Below are positions 17,354 to 26,434 of a stretch of 64,000 nt of DNA, one piece after another. Below the pieces are notes generated by a model. The model was not told the origin of the DNA. It worked only from the letters and a program-made list of their open reading frames with translations, and ran no database searches. Position 1 is the first letter of the stretch. The number at the start of each line of letters is the position of its first letter. Origin of the DNA: Micromonospora citrea (GTDB taxonomy: Bacteria > Actinomycetota > Actinomycetes > Mycobacteriales > Micromonosporaceae); the NCBI RefSeq assembly GCF_900090315.1, contig NZ_FMHZ01000002.1, positions 5,736,501 to 5,800,500 on the forward strand, given 5' to 3'. The translations under genes and the position numbers were made by a program.

Positions 17354-17384
17354 GGGCGGATGGGTCGCACCGACCCACCCGCCC
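17354..17384. terminator. hairpin between convergent genes
   Basis: Arms GGGCGGATGGGTCG and CGACCCACCCGCCC (one mismatch), 3-nt loop, followed by TTCG. Placed 14 bp after sugC and 16 bp from the end of the opposing stress gene; probably serves both. Confidence 0.7.
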
Positions 17385-17400
17385 TTCGCCGTGCCAGCGG

Positions 17401-18135
17401 TCAGCGACGTCGCCGGGCCGGCTCCGGGATGTCCGCCTCGACCCGCTCGCGCCGGATCTGGTCGTCGACGGGCTGCTGCTCGACGACCTCGTCCTTGGCG
17501 AGGTGGACCCGCTCGACGGGCACCGTGTCCTTCGCGACCACGGGCCGCTCGGCGCGCAGGGTCATCTCCTGCTCGGCCTCGCCGATGTCGGCGCGGACAC
17601 CACGGGCGTCGCCGGCGGCGATGGGCTCCCGCTCGACGTACACCTCGTCGTGCTCGACCGGCACGGTGGTGTGCACGTCCTCGGTGACGACGTACTTGCG
17701 CAGCCGTGCCGTGCCGGCGGGCTGGCTCTCCGTGCCGACCCGGAGCCGCTCCTCGGACCGGACGAGGTCCTCGCCCGCACCCGGTGCCCGGCCCCGCGAG
17801 GCGCTCGGCGCCGGCTGGGGTCGCAGGTGGTAGTGGGCGTAGAGCTGCTCGATCTGCGCCGTGTCGAGCGGCTGGTCGGTGCCGGCGTCCACGACGGGGG
17901 CGTTCTTCACCGTGGACTTGTCGTAGTCGACCGCGAGCCCGCTGTCGGTGATCCGGGCCTTGTCCAGCGGAGCCATCGACTCCTTCTGGCCCATCAGCCC
18001 GGTCTTGACGCTGACCCAGGTCGGCTCGCCGGTGGCGTCGGTCCAGATCTGACCCACGTTGCCGATCTTCGACCCCGAGCGGTCCTTGACGTCCTGCCCG
18101 TACAGCGAGTTGGCCTGCTGTGCGTTGAGCTTCAT
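17401..18135 (-). CDS. PRC-barrel and DUF2382 stress-type protein
   Basis: A 244-residue protein. Residues about 1-90 form a PRC-barrel (NSLYGQDVKDRSGSKIGNVG). After a Pro/Ala linker, residues about 125-235 are a DUF2382 domain built of E-rich, V-E-R-E repeats (EDVHTTVPVEHDEVYVERE). Such proteins are common in soil actinomycetes and in relatives of bacterial general-stress factors; molecular role unknown. ATG 18135 has GGGAGGTAG upstream. No operon partner is apparent. Confidence 0.85.
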   Translation of the reverse strand: MKLNAQQANSLYGQDVKDRSGSKIGNVGQIWTDATGEPTWVSVKTGLMGQKESMAPLDKARITDSGLAVDYDKSTVKNAPVVDAGTDQPLDTAQIEQLYAHYHLRPQPAPSASRGRAPGAGEDLVRSEERLRVGTESQPAGTARLRKYVVTEDVHTTVPVEHDEVYVEREPIAAGDARGVRADIGEAEQEMTLRAERPVVAKDTVPVERVHLAKDEVVEQQPVDDQIRRERVEADIPEPARRRR

Positions 18136-18296
18136 CGGTCGTCTACCTCCCTCTCGGTCACCGCCCGGATACCCGGCCGCCGGGAGCGGATTCGTCGACG
18201 GGCCGTCGGATAGGAGCAGTGCCGGCGGGCGGGTCGCCGTCACCGCTGAGGTCAGCGTGGCCTGCGGTGCCGGCGGGGCTGCCGGGAGGCCCGCGG

Positions 18297-19406
18297 TCAG
18301 TCGGGCCAGTCGACCCGCAGCGACCGGCCCAGGAACTCGGCGTAGCGCCTCAGCGCCCCCTCCACCCGCTCCCTGGTCGGCCCGTCGAGCGGCACCAGGG
18401 GGAGCACCCGGACCGTCACGCGGGCCTTGTCCAGGGACCGTTTCCAGGTGCCCACCACCCGGCCGCCGCGCACGACGGTGGCCTGGAAGACGCCGTTGCC
18501 GCCCGGCACGATCGCGTTCTTGTGCGCGGCGTCGAGCATCAGCGAGCGGTCCTTGAAGCCGAGCAGGTATTCGTCGAAGCCCGGCAGCACGAGCAGGTCG
18601 TCGACCGCCGGGCGCGGCGCGTCCAGCAGGGCCGCGTCGACCAACGCCTCCTCCCCGTCGACCCGCACGGTCGCCAGCGCGCCGCCGGTGGCCGCGAAAC
18701 CCCGGCGGGCGTCGGTGAGCGTCAGCCCCGTCCACCCGGCGAACTCCCGGGCGGTGACGGGGCCGTGGGAGCGCACGTAGCGCTGGGCGAGGAGCGCCAG
18801 GGCCTCGTCCCGTTCCGGCCGGCGCGGTGCGGGCGCCCACTCGTCGAGCAGGGCGAAGGTCTGCTCGGTGCCCACGCTCGGCGCGAGGCAGGTGACGCCG
18901 CGCACGCTGGCGTACCAGAGCAGGTGGTAGCCGCGCTGGTCGGAGGTGCCGATGCCGGCCGCCTCCAGCGCGGCCAGGCACCGCGCCCGGGTCAGCCGGC
19001 CGCCGCCGGCGAGCGCGGCGCCGAGCACGTCGACCGCCCGGTCCGCGTCGGCCTCGGTCAGCCCGAGCTGGGCGCGGCGGGTGGCGGCGGAGGTCAGCGG
19101 GCGTACGCCGGTCAGCTCCAGCATCCAGCGGGCGTCGCGAGGCGGCACCAGGTGCACGGTGCCCCGCATCGGCCAGGTGCGCAGCGCCTCCCGCCGCTCC
19201 AGCGCGGCGTGCACCTCGTCGTGGTCGAGCGCGGGCAGCCGGACCCCGAGCGACCACATGCCGCTGGCCAGGTCCTGCGCCTGCATGGCGCCGAACCATT
19301 CCACCACGTCGGCCACCGTGGCCGGGTGCGCGCCGGGGTGCGGGCGCAGCAGCAGGCTGGTCATCCGCAGCGCGAGCGCCTCGCGCCCGTCGAGGTCCAC
19401 CGTCAT
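18297..19406 (-). CDS. winged-helix, AlkZ/YcaQ-like domain protein (HTH_42)
   Basis: A 369-residue protein of the winged-helix DNA-binding HTH_42 family (pattern AMQAQDLASGMWSLGVR near the start, RTWPMRGTVHLV, and near the end PGFDEYLLGFKDRS). Relatives AlkZ and YcaQ are DNA glycosylases acting on bulky or crosslinked lesions, with a catalytic Q-x-Q or Q-x-D. Here the QAQD near residue 43 fits that site. Repair activity is therefore plausible but not shown. ATG 19406 has AAGGGAG upstream. Confidence 0.75.
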   Translation of the reverse strand: MTVDLDGREALALRMTSLLLRPHPGAHPATVADVVEWFGAMQAQDLASGMWSLGVRLPALDHDEVHAALERREALRTWPMRGTVHLVPPRDARWMLELTGVRPLTSAATRRAQLGLTEADADRAVDVLGAALAGGGRLTRARCLAALEAAGIGTSDQRGYHLLWYASVRGVTCLAPSVGTEQTFALLDEWAPAPRRPERDEALALLAQRYVRSHGPVTAREFAGWTGLTLTDARRGFAATGGALATVRVDGEEALVDAALLDAPRPAVDDLLVLPGFDEYLLGFKDRSLMLDAAHKNAIVPGGNGVFQATVVRGGRVVGTWKRSLDKARVTVRVLPLVPLDGPTRERVEGALRRYAEFLGRSLRVDWPD

Positions 19407-19536
19407 CGGGCTCCCTTCACGAAAGGTCGCCGTCAGCCTAGGACCGCCCACCGACGTCGCCGGGCTCGCATACGCGCGGCCGAAGCGGGAAAGCGCCCGC
19501 CCAGGTACGCGCAACGGTGCGCGTGGAGGGAGCGAA

Positions 19537-19932
19537 ATGACTGCGTCCAATGAGCCGTCCCGGCGCGGCGCCGCACCGACGCGGTCCGCCGAGCGCGGGG
19601 CCGGCACGTCGGCGAAGACCAGTGCCGCCGCCGCGTTCGCGCTGGTCTTCGGTGTGGCGGCACTGATCAGCGTGCTGACCGTGATCCTGTCCTGGATCGG
19701 GCTGCTGCTGGGCATCATCGGGGTGATCCTGGGCATCGTCGGGCTCAGGATGGCCGGCCGGCCCGGGGTGACCGGCCGGGGCGTGGCGATCGGCGGCCTG
19801 GTGCTCAGCGCCCTGGCGGTGCTGATCGGGCTGGCCTTCGCCGCCGGGGTGACCACCGTCCTCAACGACGAGGGCGCGGTGGACCGCATCCAGCGGGAGG
19901 TCGACGACCTGCGGGACAAGCTGGACAAGTGA
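19537..19932 (+). CDS. DUF4190-type membrane protein
   Basis: A 131-residue protein with a Ser/Ala-rich head, two to three hydrophobic helices (about 31-52, 53-72, 82-106) and the GxxLGIxGLRMA turn usual in DUF4190 proteins, then a short coiled tail (DRIQREVDDLRDKLDK). ATG 19537 is preceded by GGAGGGAG. Function unknown. Divergent from the AlkZ-like gene, sharing a 130-bp promoter region. Confidence 0.8.
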   Translation: MTASNEPSRRGAAPTRSAERGAGTSAKTSAAAAFALVFGVAALISVLTVILSWIGLLLGIIGVILGIVGLRMAGRPGVTGRGVAIGGLVLSALAVLIGLAFAAGVTTVLNDEGAVDRIQREVDDLRDKLDK

Positions 19933-19948
19933 CGCCCGTGGCTCCCCT

Positions 19949-19988
19949 GATCGCGCTTCGCCAGCGGCGCTGCCGGCGGAGCGCGATC
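19949..19988. terminator. hairpin after DUF4190 gene
   Basis: Arms GATCGCGCT and AGCGCGATC surround an inner, less perfect GC stem. It starts 16 bp after the stop codon. Confidence 0.5.
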
Positions 19989-20029
19989 CCCCGTTCAGGT
20001 TCGCCGGCGCGTCGGCGGCTGCCGTTTCC

Positions 20030-20139
20030 GCCCGCACCGGTGTGACCAGGATCCCCGGTCCGGCGGCCCGACCGGCACCGTACGCATCGATTCTTGCGGA
20101 CATCTTGAGGTACGGCGGCGTCCCGGTCGGCTCGACCAT
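20030..20139 (-). pseudogene. possible truncated GntR-type N-terminus
   Basis: Just downstream of the NACHT gene, ATG 20139 with GGGACGGGAG before it opens MVEPTGTPPYLKMSARI. A PPYLK-x-x-A-x-I opening is usual for GntR-family helix-turn-helix proteins, but the likeness stops within 20 residues. Either a relic or chance. Confidence 0.25.
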
Positions 20140-20164
20140 CTCCCGTCCCTGACCGCGGGGACGC

Positions 20165-23100
20165 TCACCATCGTCGCCACTTCGGCACATCGCGCCGGGA
20201 CATCTGCCGCCAGAACCGGCGCATGTTGGCGCGGTGGACACCCTGCCAGGGCGCTCGCGCGCGCAGCACGTACCGCAGCGTGGACAGGTCGGCCTGACGG
20301 GCGCAGAAGTTCTGGTCCATCCGGTGTGGCAGCGGTTCACCCTTCGCCGGCAGTGGGCACAGCCGGAACGGACAGTCGTCGAGGCACGTCTCCCCCGGCG
20401 TGCACGGCTCGGTGGTGCGCAGGCTGCGCTGCGGCTCCATCGCCGATCGGTCACTGGTGAGGCACGGGGGCAGGTCGCAGCGGTCCGCGCGATGCAGCCG
20501 CATCTCGCGGTGGGCGGGGGAGCTGCCACGCTGTGCCAGGTTGAGCAGGAGCATGACGTCGGCGAGGAGCCGTTCCGCCCGCGGGTCCAGCACACTCCAA
20601 CCCATCGAGTCGGGGATCCACAGGCTCTGGATCCGTCGTACGTCCGGCGACGGGCTGCACGAGCCGACGCGCCCGGCCGTCTCACCCTCGTCCACCCAGC
20701 AGAACCGTTCCGGTTCCCGGCTGACCAGCGCTTGGAGACAGAGGCGCCCCGCTTCGAGCAGGAACGGGTGGGCCGTGCACCTGTCCCGGTCCGGCACCGC
20801 GCTGCCGGCTGTCCGCAACCAGTGCTGCACCAGGCCGACGGGGTTGGCGCCATGTCCGCGTACCGGCAGTTCCTCGGCGGGGTCCATCGGCAGGGACAGC
20901 AGGGTGAGGGCCTGGACCAGGGCCAGGTGGCTGTACCAGAACCGGGAATGGGCCAGGGCGAACTCGGCCTTCTCGACGAGGAAACTGCGGTCGGCGTCCT
21001 GACGGCCCACCGGTAGTTGGCGCACGTTGGCGGCGAGCCGGAAACCCTGGGCGAGGGCGATCTCGGCGCCGAGGCCGAGGGAGCGCCCCGTCGTCCCGTG
21101 CGCCGCCAGTGCCTGCAGCCAGTCTCGCAGGTAGGTGTCCGTCTCGCCGGGCAGGTCCTTCGTGTCCTGGGGCAGGTCCTCCGCGTCGTCGGTGTCCCGG
21201 ATCGTGGCGAGGTGGAGCAGTGGCACCACCCAGGCACGAAGCTGCTGGTCCCGTTCGGCGTGGTCGTCGTGGGGCGGATCGGGCCGGGGGGCGAGCCCGT
21301 CGAGGCGGCGCAGGGCGCGTGCGGCCGGTCGGCCCCCCAGGGCGATCTCCCGGGCGGCGCAGAGCCGGACCCGGTACGACTCCTCCTGCGCCGCCACCCG
21401 GAACAGCCGGTCGTACGCGGGCGGCGCGGGCCGGTCCTGATCTCCCCGGGTGACGTGCCTGCGGTCGTCGGCGACGAGCCGAGCCACGTTTCCCCAGCAG
21501 CGGATCAGGCCCAGCTTCGCCTCGTCGAGAGGGCGGTCGCCGATCGCCGGCTCCTGGAAGCGGGGCCAGTTCTGTTCGATCTCGGCCACGAGCAGGTCGA
21601 GCGCGGGCGGGGGCGCCTTGACGGCCACCTCCATGCCCGCGGTGTACATCTCGAGTTGCCAGCACCGGTTCCCTTCGTCCTCTGCCGCGCGCCTCCTGAG
21701 TTGATCGACGATTTCGGCGAGGGGGTGTCGGGGCGCCGGCGGCGGTAGCCGAAGGAAGGTCTGCCAGATCTGACGCCCGACCTGCCGTCCACGCTCGCCG
21801 GGGTCGGGCTTTCCACGCTCCTGTTCCTGACCGACGAGCAGGCGCGACAGCAGGACCAGCGCGATCAGGGACTCACGGCTCGGCTCGTGGGCGACGAGGT
21901 CGGGCAGCAGTGTCTCGCGTACGGCGGTGTCGGCAAGCAACCGCGCGCCGAGGAACGCCTGGATGACCCCGTGGTGGAAGCGCACCCCCTCGGATTCGAC
22001 CTCGACGAGGGACAGTTCGCCGGCGGTGGTCACCGCGGCGGCCAGATCCGCCCTGCTGCTGAGGTCGAGGTTTCCGGCGGTTCGGCCGTGCAGGTACTCG
22101 TAGAGCACGTGTTGCCGGTGAGACCGCTGCTGCCAACCATCGTCGCCGAGGAGTTGGTCGTACCGCACCCGCAGGGTGTTCTCGCGCAGGCCGACGCAGG
22201 CGAAGGCGCCGGCCACCTGGAGGGCCTGCGCCCGTTGGTCGTGGTCGCGCGCGAAGTTCTCGCAGATGTAGCCCTCCTCGAGTGCCTGGGACCAGGCATC
22301 GAGCAGCTTCCAGCGTACTTCGGCGCGGTCGGTCGGGCGGATCGTCGCGCTCGACTCGGGCGGAATGAACCCGTGCAGCCGACCCTGTTGGTTGAGGTCC
22401 CGGATGATCTTCAGATACAGGGGGGATTCGGTCGCGTCGGCGCCGACGATCAGGTGTGCCACGGTGGCCCACGAGGGGCGGGCGTGGGGGGTGTCGGTGG
22501 CGAGCCCGAACTCCAGTGCCCGGCCCTCGCTCAGCGGCTCCAGCTCGACGACGACCACCGGCATGGCGCGCAGCGGGTCGTACGGGCGGGTGGCGGCGAT
22601 CAGGGGCAGGCCGTCCTGGGCCGACTTCGTGAAGGCGTTCCGCAGCAGGCTGTCGTGTTGGCCGGCCGGTCCGTGCTGGTCCTCGCCCCCGATCTCGTCG
22701 AGTCCGTCGGCGAGGACCGCGATCTGGTTGCTCCAACGCAGTTGTCGCCAGAGTCGGTCCGCCTGCGAGTCGCTGTACAGGCGCGGGTCGATGAAGTCGG
22801 CGAACCGCTTCTTGGCAGCCTGCTCGAAATCGATCTCGCCGCCGTCGACCGGTACGTCGCGCATCCGCAGCGGTATCGGCAGCACGTGACGGGCGGCCAG
22901 TTCATGGGCCAGCTTGGCCAGGACGGCGCTCTTGCCGGATCCCACGCCACCGATTAGCACCATGGGACAGCGCACATCGGGGTCGCGAACGCGTTCGATC
23001 AGCACCTCGCACAACTCGTCGCGCCCCGTGATGTCGGCGAGCGTGTCGTTGGAGGTGGTGACCAGCCGCTCGGGCATACGGCGGGCGATCCGGAGATACC

Positions 23101-23527
23101 AGTTGTGCACGTGGAACCGGGTGAAGGCGAAGAAGACGACGAAGGCGAGGGCCAGGGTGACGGCCTTGCCGAGGAAGTCGCCGGCCTTCGCGCAGCTGCC
23201 CTGCTGGCCCTTCGGGCACCAGTGTTTGCTCGACAGCCAGGGGAGGGGTGGCCGCCGGGGAAGGTCGAGCCAGGCGAGGGCGATGTCGATCGCCGGCAGG
23301 ACGAGCTGGGTGAGGGTCCAGAGCGCTGCGATCACGACCGCCAGGGTGGCGAGCGTGAGCCACCACCAGGGACGGTGCCACCAGCGCGCGGTCGTGGCCG
23401 CCTGGGTGGCCCGGGCCCGCTGCTCCCCCTGTTCCCACCACTGCAGTCGGGACACGGTGCGGCGCATCGCCGTTGAAAGGTAGATCCGAGGGCTCCACAG
23501 CCAGCCCCGCCAGAGGGGACCCCGCAT
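20165..23527 (-). CDS. membrane-anchored NACHT-type STAND NTPase, Cys-rich tail
   Basis: A 1120-residue protein. ATG 23527 is set by GGAGG 8 nt upstream. Domains in order: basic N-terminus; membrane helix at about 54-80; 40-residue loop with two Cys (104, 112); membrane helix at about 120-138; NTPase domain with Walker A GGVGSGKS (193-200), Walker B IAVLADGLDEIG (269-280) and sensor LIAATRP (309-315); a long helical region of about 650 residues; then seven cysteines at 1017, 1022, 1042, 1048, 1052, 1057 and 1075. STAND/NACHT proteins act as signal switches; several bacterial ones are anti-phage, others are regulatory. No effector domain or partner gene is seen, so the N-terminal membrane pair or the tail may be the effector or sensor. 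The defence role is inference. Confidence 0.8.
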   Translation of the reverse strand: MRGPLWRGWLWSPRIYLSTAMRRTVSRLQWWEQGEQRARATQAATTARWWHRPWWWLTLATLAVVIAALWTLTQLVLPAIDIALAWLDLPRRPPLPWLSSKHWCPKGQQGSCAKAGDFLGKAVTLALAFVVFFAFTRFHVHNWYLRIARRMPERLVTTSNDTLADITGRDELCEVLIERVRDPDVRCPMVLIGGVGSGKSAVLAKLAHELAARHVLPIPLRMRDVPVDGGEIDFEQAAKKRFADFIDPRLYSDSQADRLWRQLRWSNQIAVLADGLDEIGGEDQHGPAGQHDSLLRNAFTKSAQDGLPLIAATRPYDPLRAMPVVVVELEPLSEGRALEFGLATDTPHARPSWATVAHLIVGADATESPLYLKIIRDLNQQGRLHGFIPPESSATIRPTDRAEVRWKLLDAWSQALEEGYICENFARDHDQRAQALQVAGAFACVGLRENTLRVRYDQLLGDDGWQQRSHRQHVLYEYLHGRTAGNLDLSSRADLAAAVTTAGELSLVEVESEGVRFHHGVIQAFLGARLLADTAVRETLLPDLVAHEPSRESLIALVLLSRLLVGQEQERGKPDPGERGRQVGRQIWQTFLRLPPPAPRHPLAEIVDQLRRRAAEDEGNRCWQLEMYTAGMEVAVKAPPPALDLLVAEIEQNWPRFQEPAIGDRPLDEAKLGLIRCWGNVARLVADDRRHVTRGDQDRPAPPAYDRLFRVAAQEESYRVRLCAAREIALGGRPAARALRRLDGLAPRPDPPHDDHAERDQQLRAWVVPLLHLATIRDTDDAEDLPQDTKDLPGETDTYLRDWLQALAAHGTTGRSLGLGAEIALAQGFRLAANVRQLPVGRQDADRSFLVEKAEFALAHSRFWYSHLALVQALTLLSLPMDPAEELPVRGHGANPVGLVQHWLRTAGSAVPDRDRCTAHPFLLEAGRLCLQALVSREPERFCWVDEGETAGRVGSCSPSPDVRRIQSLWIPDSMGWSVLDPRAERLLADVMLLLNLAQRGSSPAHREMRLHRADRCDLPPCLTSDRSAMEPQRSLRTTEPCTPGETCLDDCPFRLCPLPAKGEPLPHRMDQNFCARQADLSTLRYVLRARAPWQGVHRANMRRFWRQMSRRDVPKWRRW

Positions 23528-23714
23528 CCGTCGCACCTCCGTCCACGGATCTTCTGGCGGCCAGCATGCGAGCAATACCCTCGAATTGGCCCGAAGTGAG
23601 GCTAACCCGGCCAATCCGGGTGCGGGCGTGGATCGCCGAACGGCCGTCGCTGCGCGCTGCGAGGGGCCGCCAGGGCAACCGCCAACGGCCGGAGCGCCGA
23701 TCGGTGGCGGAGGC

Positions 23715-24203
23715 TCAGAGCCGACGGTGCATGACGAGCAGGTCGACGTAGCCCTCGGTCGGGTGCCGGAACGCCTCCGGCACCCGACCGACCACCTCGA
23801 AGCCCAGCGACCGCCACAGGGCCACCGCCCGGGTGTTCGTCGCCACCACGGCGTTGAACTGCATGGCCCGGTAGCCGTCGGCGCGGGCCAGCCCCAGCAC
23901 GTGCTCGCCAAGGGCCCGGCCCACCCCGCGCCCGCCGGCGGCGGGGTCGACCATGAAACTGGCGTTGGCGACGTGGTCGCCCGGCCCGAGCTGGTTGGCC
24001 ACGAGCTTCGCCGAGCCCAGCACCGTGCCGTCCGGGTCGACGGCGACCACGACGCGCCCGGGCGGCGGCACCAGCCACATCGTCCGGGCCCGTTCCTCGT
24101 CAACGTCGCGGGGCCAGGTGTAGGTCTGGCCGGCCGCCACGATCTCGCGGAGGAACGGCCAGATCCTCGGCCAGTCGTCGGCGGCGGCGGCTCTGATCAG
24201 CAT
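23715..24203 (-). CDS. GNAT family N-acetyltransferase
   Basis: A 162-residue single-domain acetyltransferase. Motif A is complete (FMVDPAAGGRGVGRALGEHV), motif B follows (NTRAVALWRSLGFEVVG). The opening IRAAAADDWPRIWPFL and the VDLLVMHRRL ending fit phosphinothricin/aminoacyl-type relatives. The acceptor is unknown. It sits 187 bp upstream of the NACHT gene on the same strand. Confidence 0.88.
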   Translation of the reverse strand: MLIRAAAADDWPRIWPFLREIVAAGQTYTWPRDVDEERARTMWLVPPPGRVVVAVDPDGTVLGSAKLVANQLGPGDHVANASFMVDPAAGGRGVGRALGEHVLGLARADGYRAMQFNAVVATNTRAVALWRSLGFEVVGRVPEAFRHPTEGYVDLLVMHRRL

Positions 24204-24342
24204 GCCTCAGCATCCCCCGCCGGCCGCGGGCGGCCGCCGCCGGGTGCCGGCCGCCGTCGAGGCGGTCGGAGCGGGCACCGTTTGCCGGCGCGGCTGACGG
24301 GTAGTCGCCGGGGCTGACCCGACATGAGGGGAGAAACACCTG

Positions 24343-24960
24343 ATGGCTGCCCAGACGAAGGTCGCGGTGATCTACTACAGCGCGACCGGCATCACGTACC
24401 AGATGGCGCAGGCGGCGTGCGAGGCCGCCGGTGAGGCCGGCGCCGAGGTGCGCCTGCGCAAGGTGCGGGAGCTGGCGCCGGACGAGGCGATCCGGTCGAA
24501 CTCCGGCTGGCACGCGCACCATCTGCAGACCCAGGACGTCCCCGAGGTGCAGTTGGACGACCTGTCCTGGGCCGACGTGGTGATCTTCGGGACGCCGACC
24601 CGGTACGGCGTGATGGCCGCCCAGCTCAAGCAGTTCATCGACACCACCGGGCCGCTGTGGTCGCAGGGCGCCCTGGCCAACAAGGTCTATTCGGCGTTCT
24701 GCACGACGGCCACGTCGCACGGCGGCCAGGAGGCGACCCTGCTGTCGCTGTTCACCGTCTTCTACCACTGGGGCGGGGTCGTGGTCACGCCCGGCTACAC
24801 CGACGCCAGCCAGTTCGTCGCCGGCAACCCGTACGGCGCCTCGCACACCAGCAACAACGGCGAGATCGCGCCGGACGACATCGCCCTGGGGGCGACCGCG
24901 CTGACGGTGCGGCGGGCGGTGCAGATCGGCGCGGCGTTGAAGGCCGGGATGGCCGCCTGA
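24343..24960 (+). CDS. wrbA: NAD(P)H:quinone oxidoreductase, WrbA family
   Basis: A 205-residue flavodoxin-fold enzyme. The FMN phosphate loop is YYSATGITYQMAQ, followed by the WrbA-typical TPTRYGVMAAQLKQFID and TSHGGQEATLLSL. WrbA reduces quinones by two electrons and protects against redox cycling. The usual length is 195-205. GAGGGGAG precedes ATG 24343. Monocistronic; the 293 bp after it hold no gene I can support. Confidence 0.93.
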   Translation: MAAQTKVAVIYYSATGITYQMAQAACEAAGEAGAEVRLRKVRELAPDEAIRSNSGWHAHHLQTQDVPEVQLDDLSWADVVIFGTPTRYGVMAAQLKQFIDTTGPLWSQGALANKVYSAFCTTATSHGGQEATLLSLFTVFYHWGGVVVTPGYTDASQFVAGNPYGASHTSNNGEIAPDDIALGATALTVRRAVQIGAALKAGMAA

Positions 24961-25253
24961 TCCGGTCGGCCGTGACGCCAGGGGAACGAGGTGGACGGCG
25001 AGGGCGGCGGGTCGACTCTCGCGACGCTGCCTCGGCGGCGATGCGCGGCAGCTTCTTCGGCATGGCCGGCGGGTAGTGGGTGAGGTGACCAGCGGTACCC
25101 GCCCGCCCCGGACGGAACGCTTCTCGCGTTCGCGCTGGCCCGCGTCCGGGCCCGACATGGCCGGAGCGTCCGCGTACCCGCTCGTCGCGCCGGGCCGCCG
25201 CATCGCCGCCGCCCGGCTGGTGACGGGTGACGTGCGGGACGACCGACCTCGAA

Positions 25254-26108
25254 TTAGCCGCTGAGCAGTCGGGTGAGGCGAGCCTCGACGTCACCGAGGC
25301 CGGTGACGTCGATGCCGAAGCGGCCGGTGAGCACTTCGATGACCGCTGCCGCCGAACCGAGGACGACGCGCTCGCTGTCACCGGTGCGCCGGTGCACCCT
25401 CAGGAGGTTGCCGCGCAGACCCCACCGGGCGTCGTCGGCTACGAGACCGGCACTCAGGCCCCGGACAAAGGCCGACTCGGGATGGGTTGAGACGTACCAG
25501 CTTCCCACTTCGAGATCGATTCGTGCCTGCGCATCCGGCCCGAGCACGTAGAGCGGCCGCCACGTGCCGCGGATCTCGGCCTCCAGCCGGCGCCAACCGT
25601 CGGGCATCGCCACCAGGCGGTACGGCTCGTGCCTGGTCGGCTGCGGACCTTCCCCGTCGATCCGGATGGGCGCGGAGAGCGTCTGTGCCCCGAAACCGAC
25701 GTCGACGAGGTACCGCTCGCCGGTGGTCGGGACCGCGACGGCGAGGGCGAGGTGGGTGCGCGGTGTGGGCGGGGCGTCATCGGGCTGCTTCCAGACGACT
25801 CGACCGGTGAGCGCGGCGACGTCGTATCCGAGCGCCAGCAGTGCCCCGCTGAGGAGGCCGTTCTGCTCGTAGCAGTAGCCGCCCCGATGCCGGTGCACCA
25901 GCTTCTCGACCAGTGCTCCGGTGCGTAGGTCGGCGACCGGACGGCCGAGTGCCGGATCGAGAGTCTCGAACGGGATGCTGCGGATGTGTCCGGCCACCAC
26001 CGTCTCGAGCGTGCCCAGTGTCGGCTCCGGGCACGCGCCGAGCAGATCGGCCACGTCGATCCGCCGAAGGTAGGCATGCAGTTCGCTCGCGGTCATCGGA
26101 GTGTCCAT
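25254..26108 (-). CDS. arylamine N-acetyltransferase
   Basis: A 284-residue NAT with the full catalytic triad: Cys79 (RGGYCYEQNG), His119 (RTHLAL) and Asp136 (VDVGFG). It transfers acetyl (or another acyl) from CoA to aromatic amines; in actinomycetes some close amide bonds in natural products. Two start codons are close together (26108 and 26096); ATG 26108 gives the usual length. It lies 326 bp downstream of a PhzE/TrpEG-like gene on the same strand, whose product class (aminated chorismate or anthranilate) could be related to its substrate; that link is inference. Confidence 0.93.
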   Translation of the reverse strand: MDTPMTASELHAYLRRIDVADLLGACPEPTLGTLETVVAGHIRSIPFETLDPALGRPVADLRTGALVEKLVHRHRGGYCYEQNGLLSGALLALGYDVAALTGRVVWKQPDDAPPTPRTHLALAVAVPTTGERYLVDVGFGAQTLSAPIRIDGEGPQPTRHEPYRLVAMPDGWRRLEAEIRGTWRPLYVLGPDAQARIDLEVGSWYVSTHPESAFVRGLSAGLVADDARWGLRGNLLRVHRRTGDSERVVLGSAAAVIEVLTGRFGIDVTGLGDVEARLTRLLSG

Positions 26109-26434
26109 GGTCAGGCGGCTCTCTCGCTCGGTTTCCTCCACCGTCCCGAGCGGACTTACCGTGCACTGACAGTGCGCTGACGGTGACCCGCCAGGTACGA
26201 CCTGGCGGCGCGAGGCTTCCTGCGGTCGTGCGGGCATCCGTGCACAGCCACAACACCGAAGACGAAGTAGACCTGCTGTTGCGGCACTGTCCCGCCTGCC
26301 GAGCGGCGAGCCGCGGTAACCCCGGCGGGTACGAGGATGATCACCGGCTGGGGGTGGCGACCGGCGACCCGGGCGGGGGCTCTCGACCCGTCCGGACCGC
26401 CGGTCGCCCCCAGCCCTACCCCCGATCGGCGCGA
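26109..26434. other. intergenic promoter region with palindromes
   Basis: No gene. It holds two palindromes upstream of the NAT gene: GCACTG-A-CAGTGC at 26163-26175 and CCGCCAGGT-ACG-ACCTGGCGG arms at 26188-26208. Their place 55-100 bp before the start suggests operators. Confidence 0.5.
26188..26208. promoter_or_regulatory. 9-bp-arm palindrome before NAT gene
   Basis: Perfect arms CCGCCAGGT and ACCTGGCGG around ACG, about 80 bp upstream of the NAT start. Operator-like; the protein is unknown. Confidence 0.45.

Noticed and set aside
15219..17378. 719-residue minus-strand frame across sugB-sugC
   Set aside because: Third-position GC mirror of the transporter genes; His/Arg/Gln-rich nonsense and no start signal.
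25076..25264. 62-codon plus-strand frame after wrbA
   Set aside because: No ribosome site, no family likeness and biased composition; the 293-bp gap is left as non-coding.
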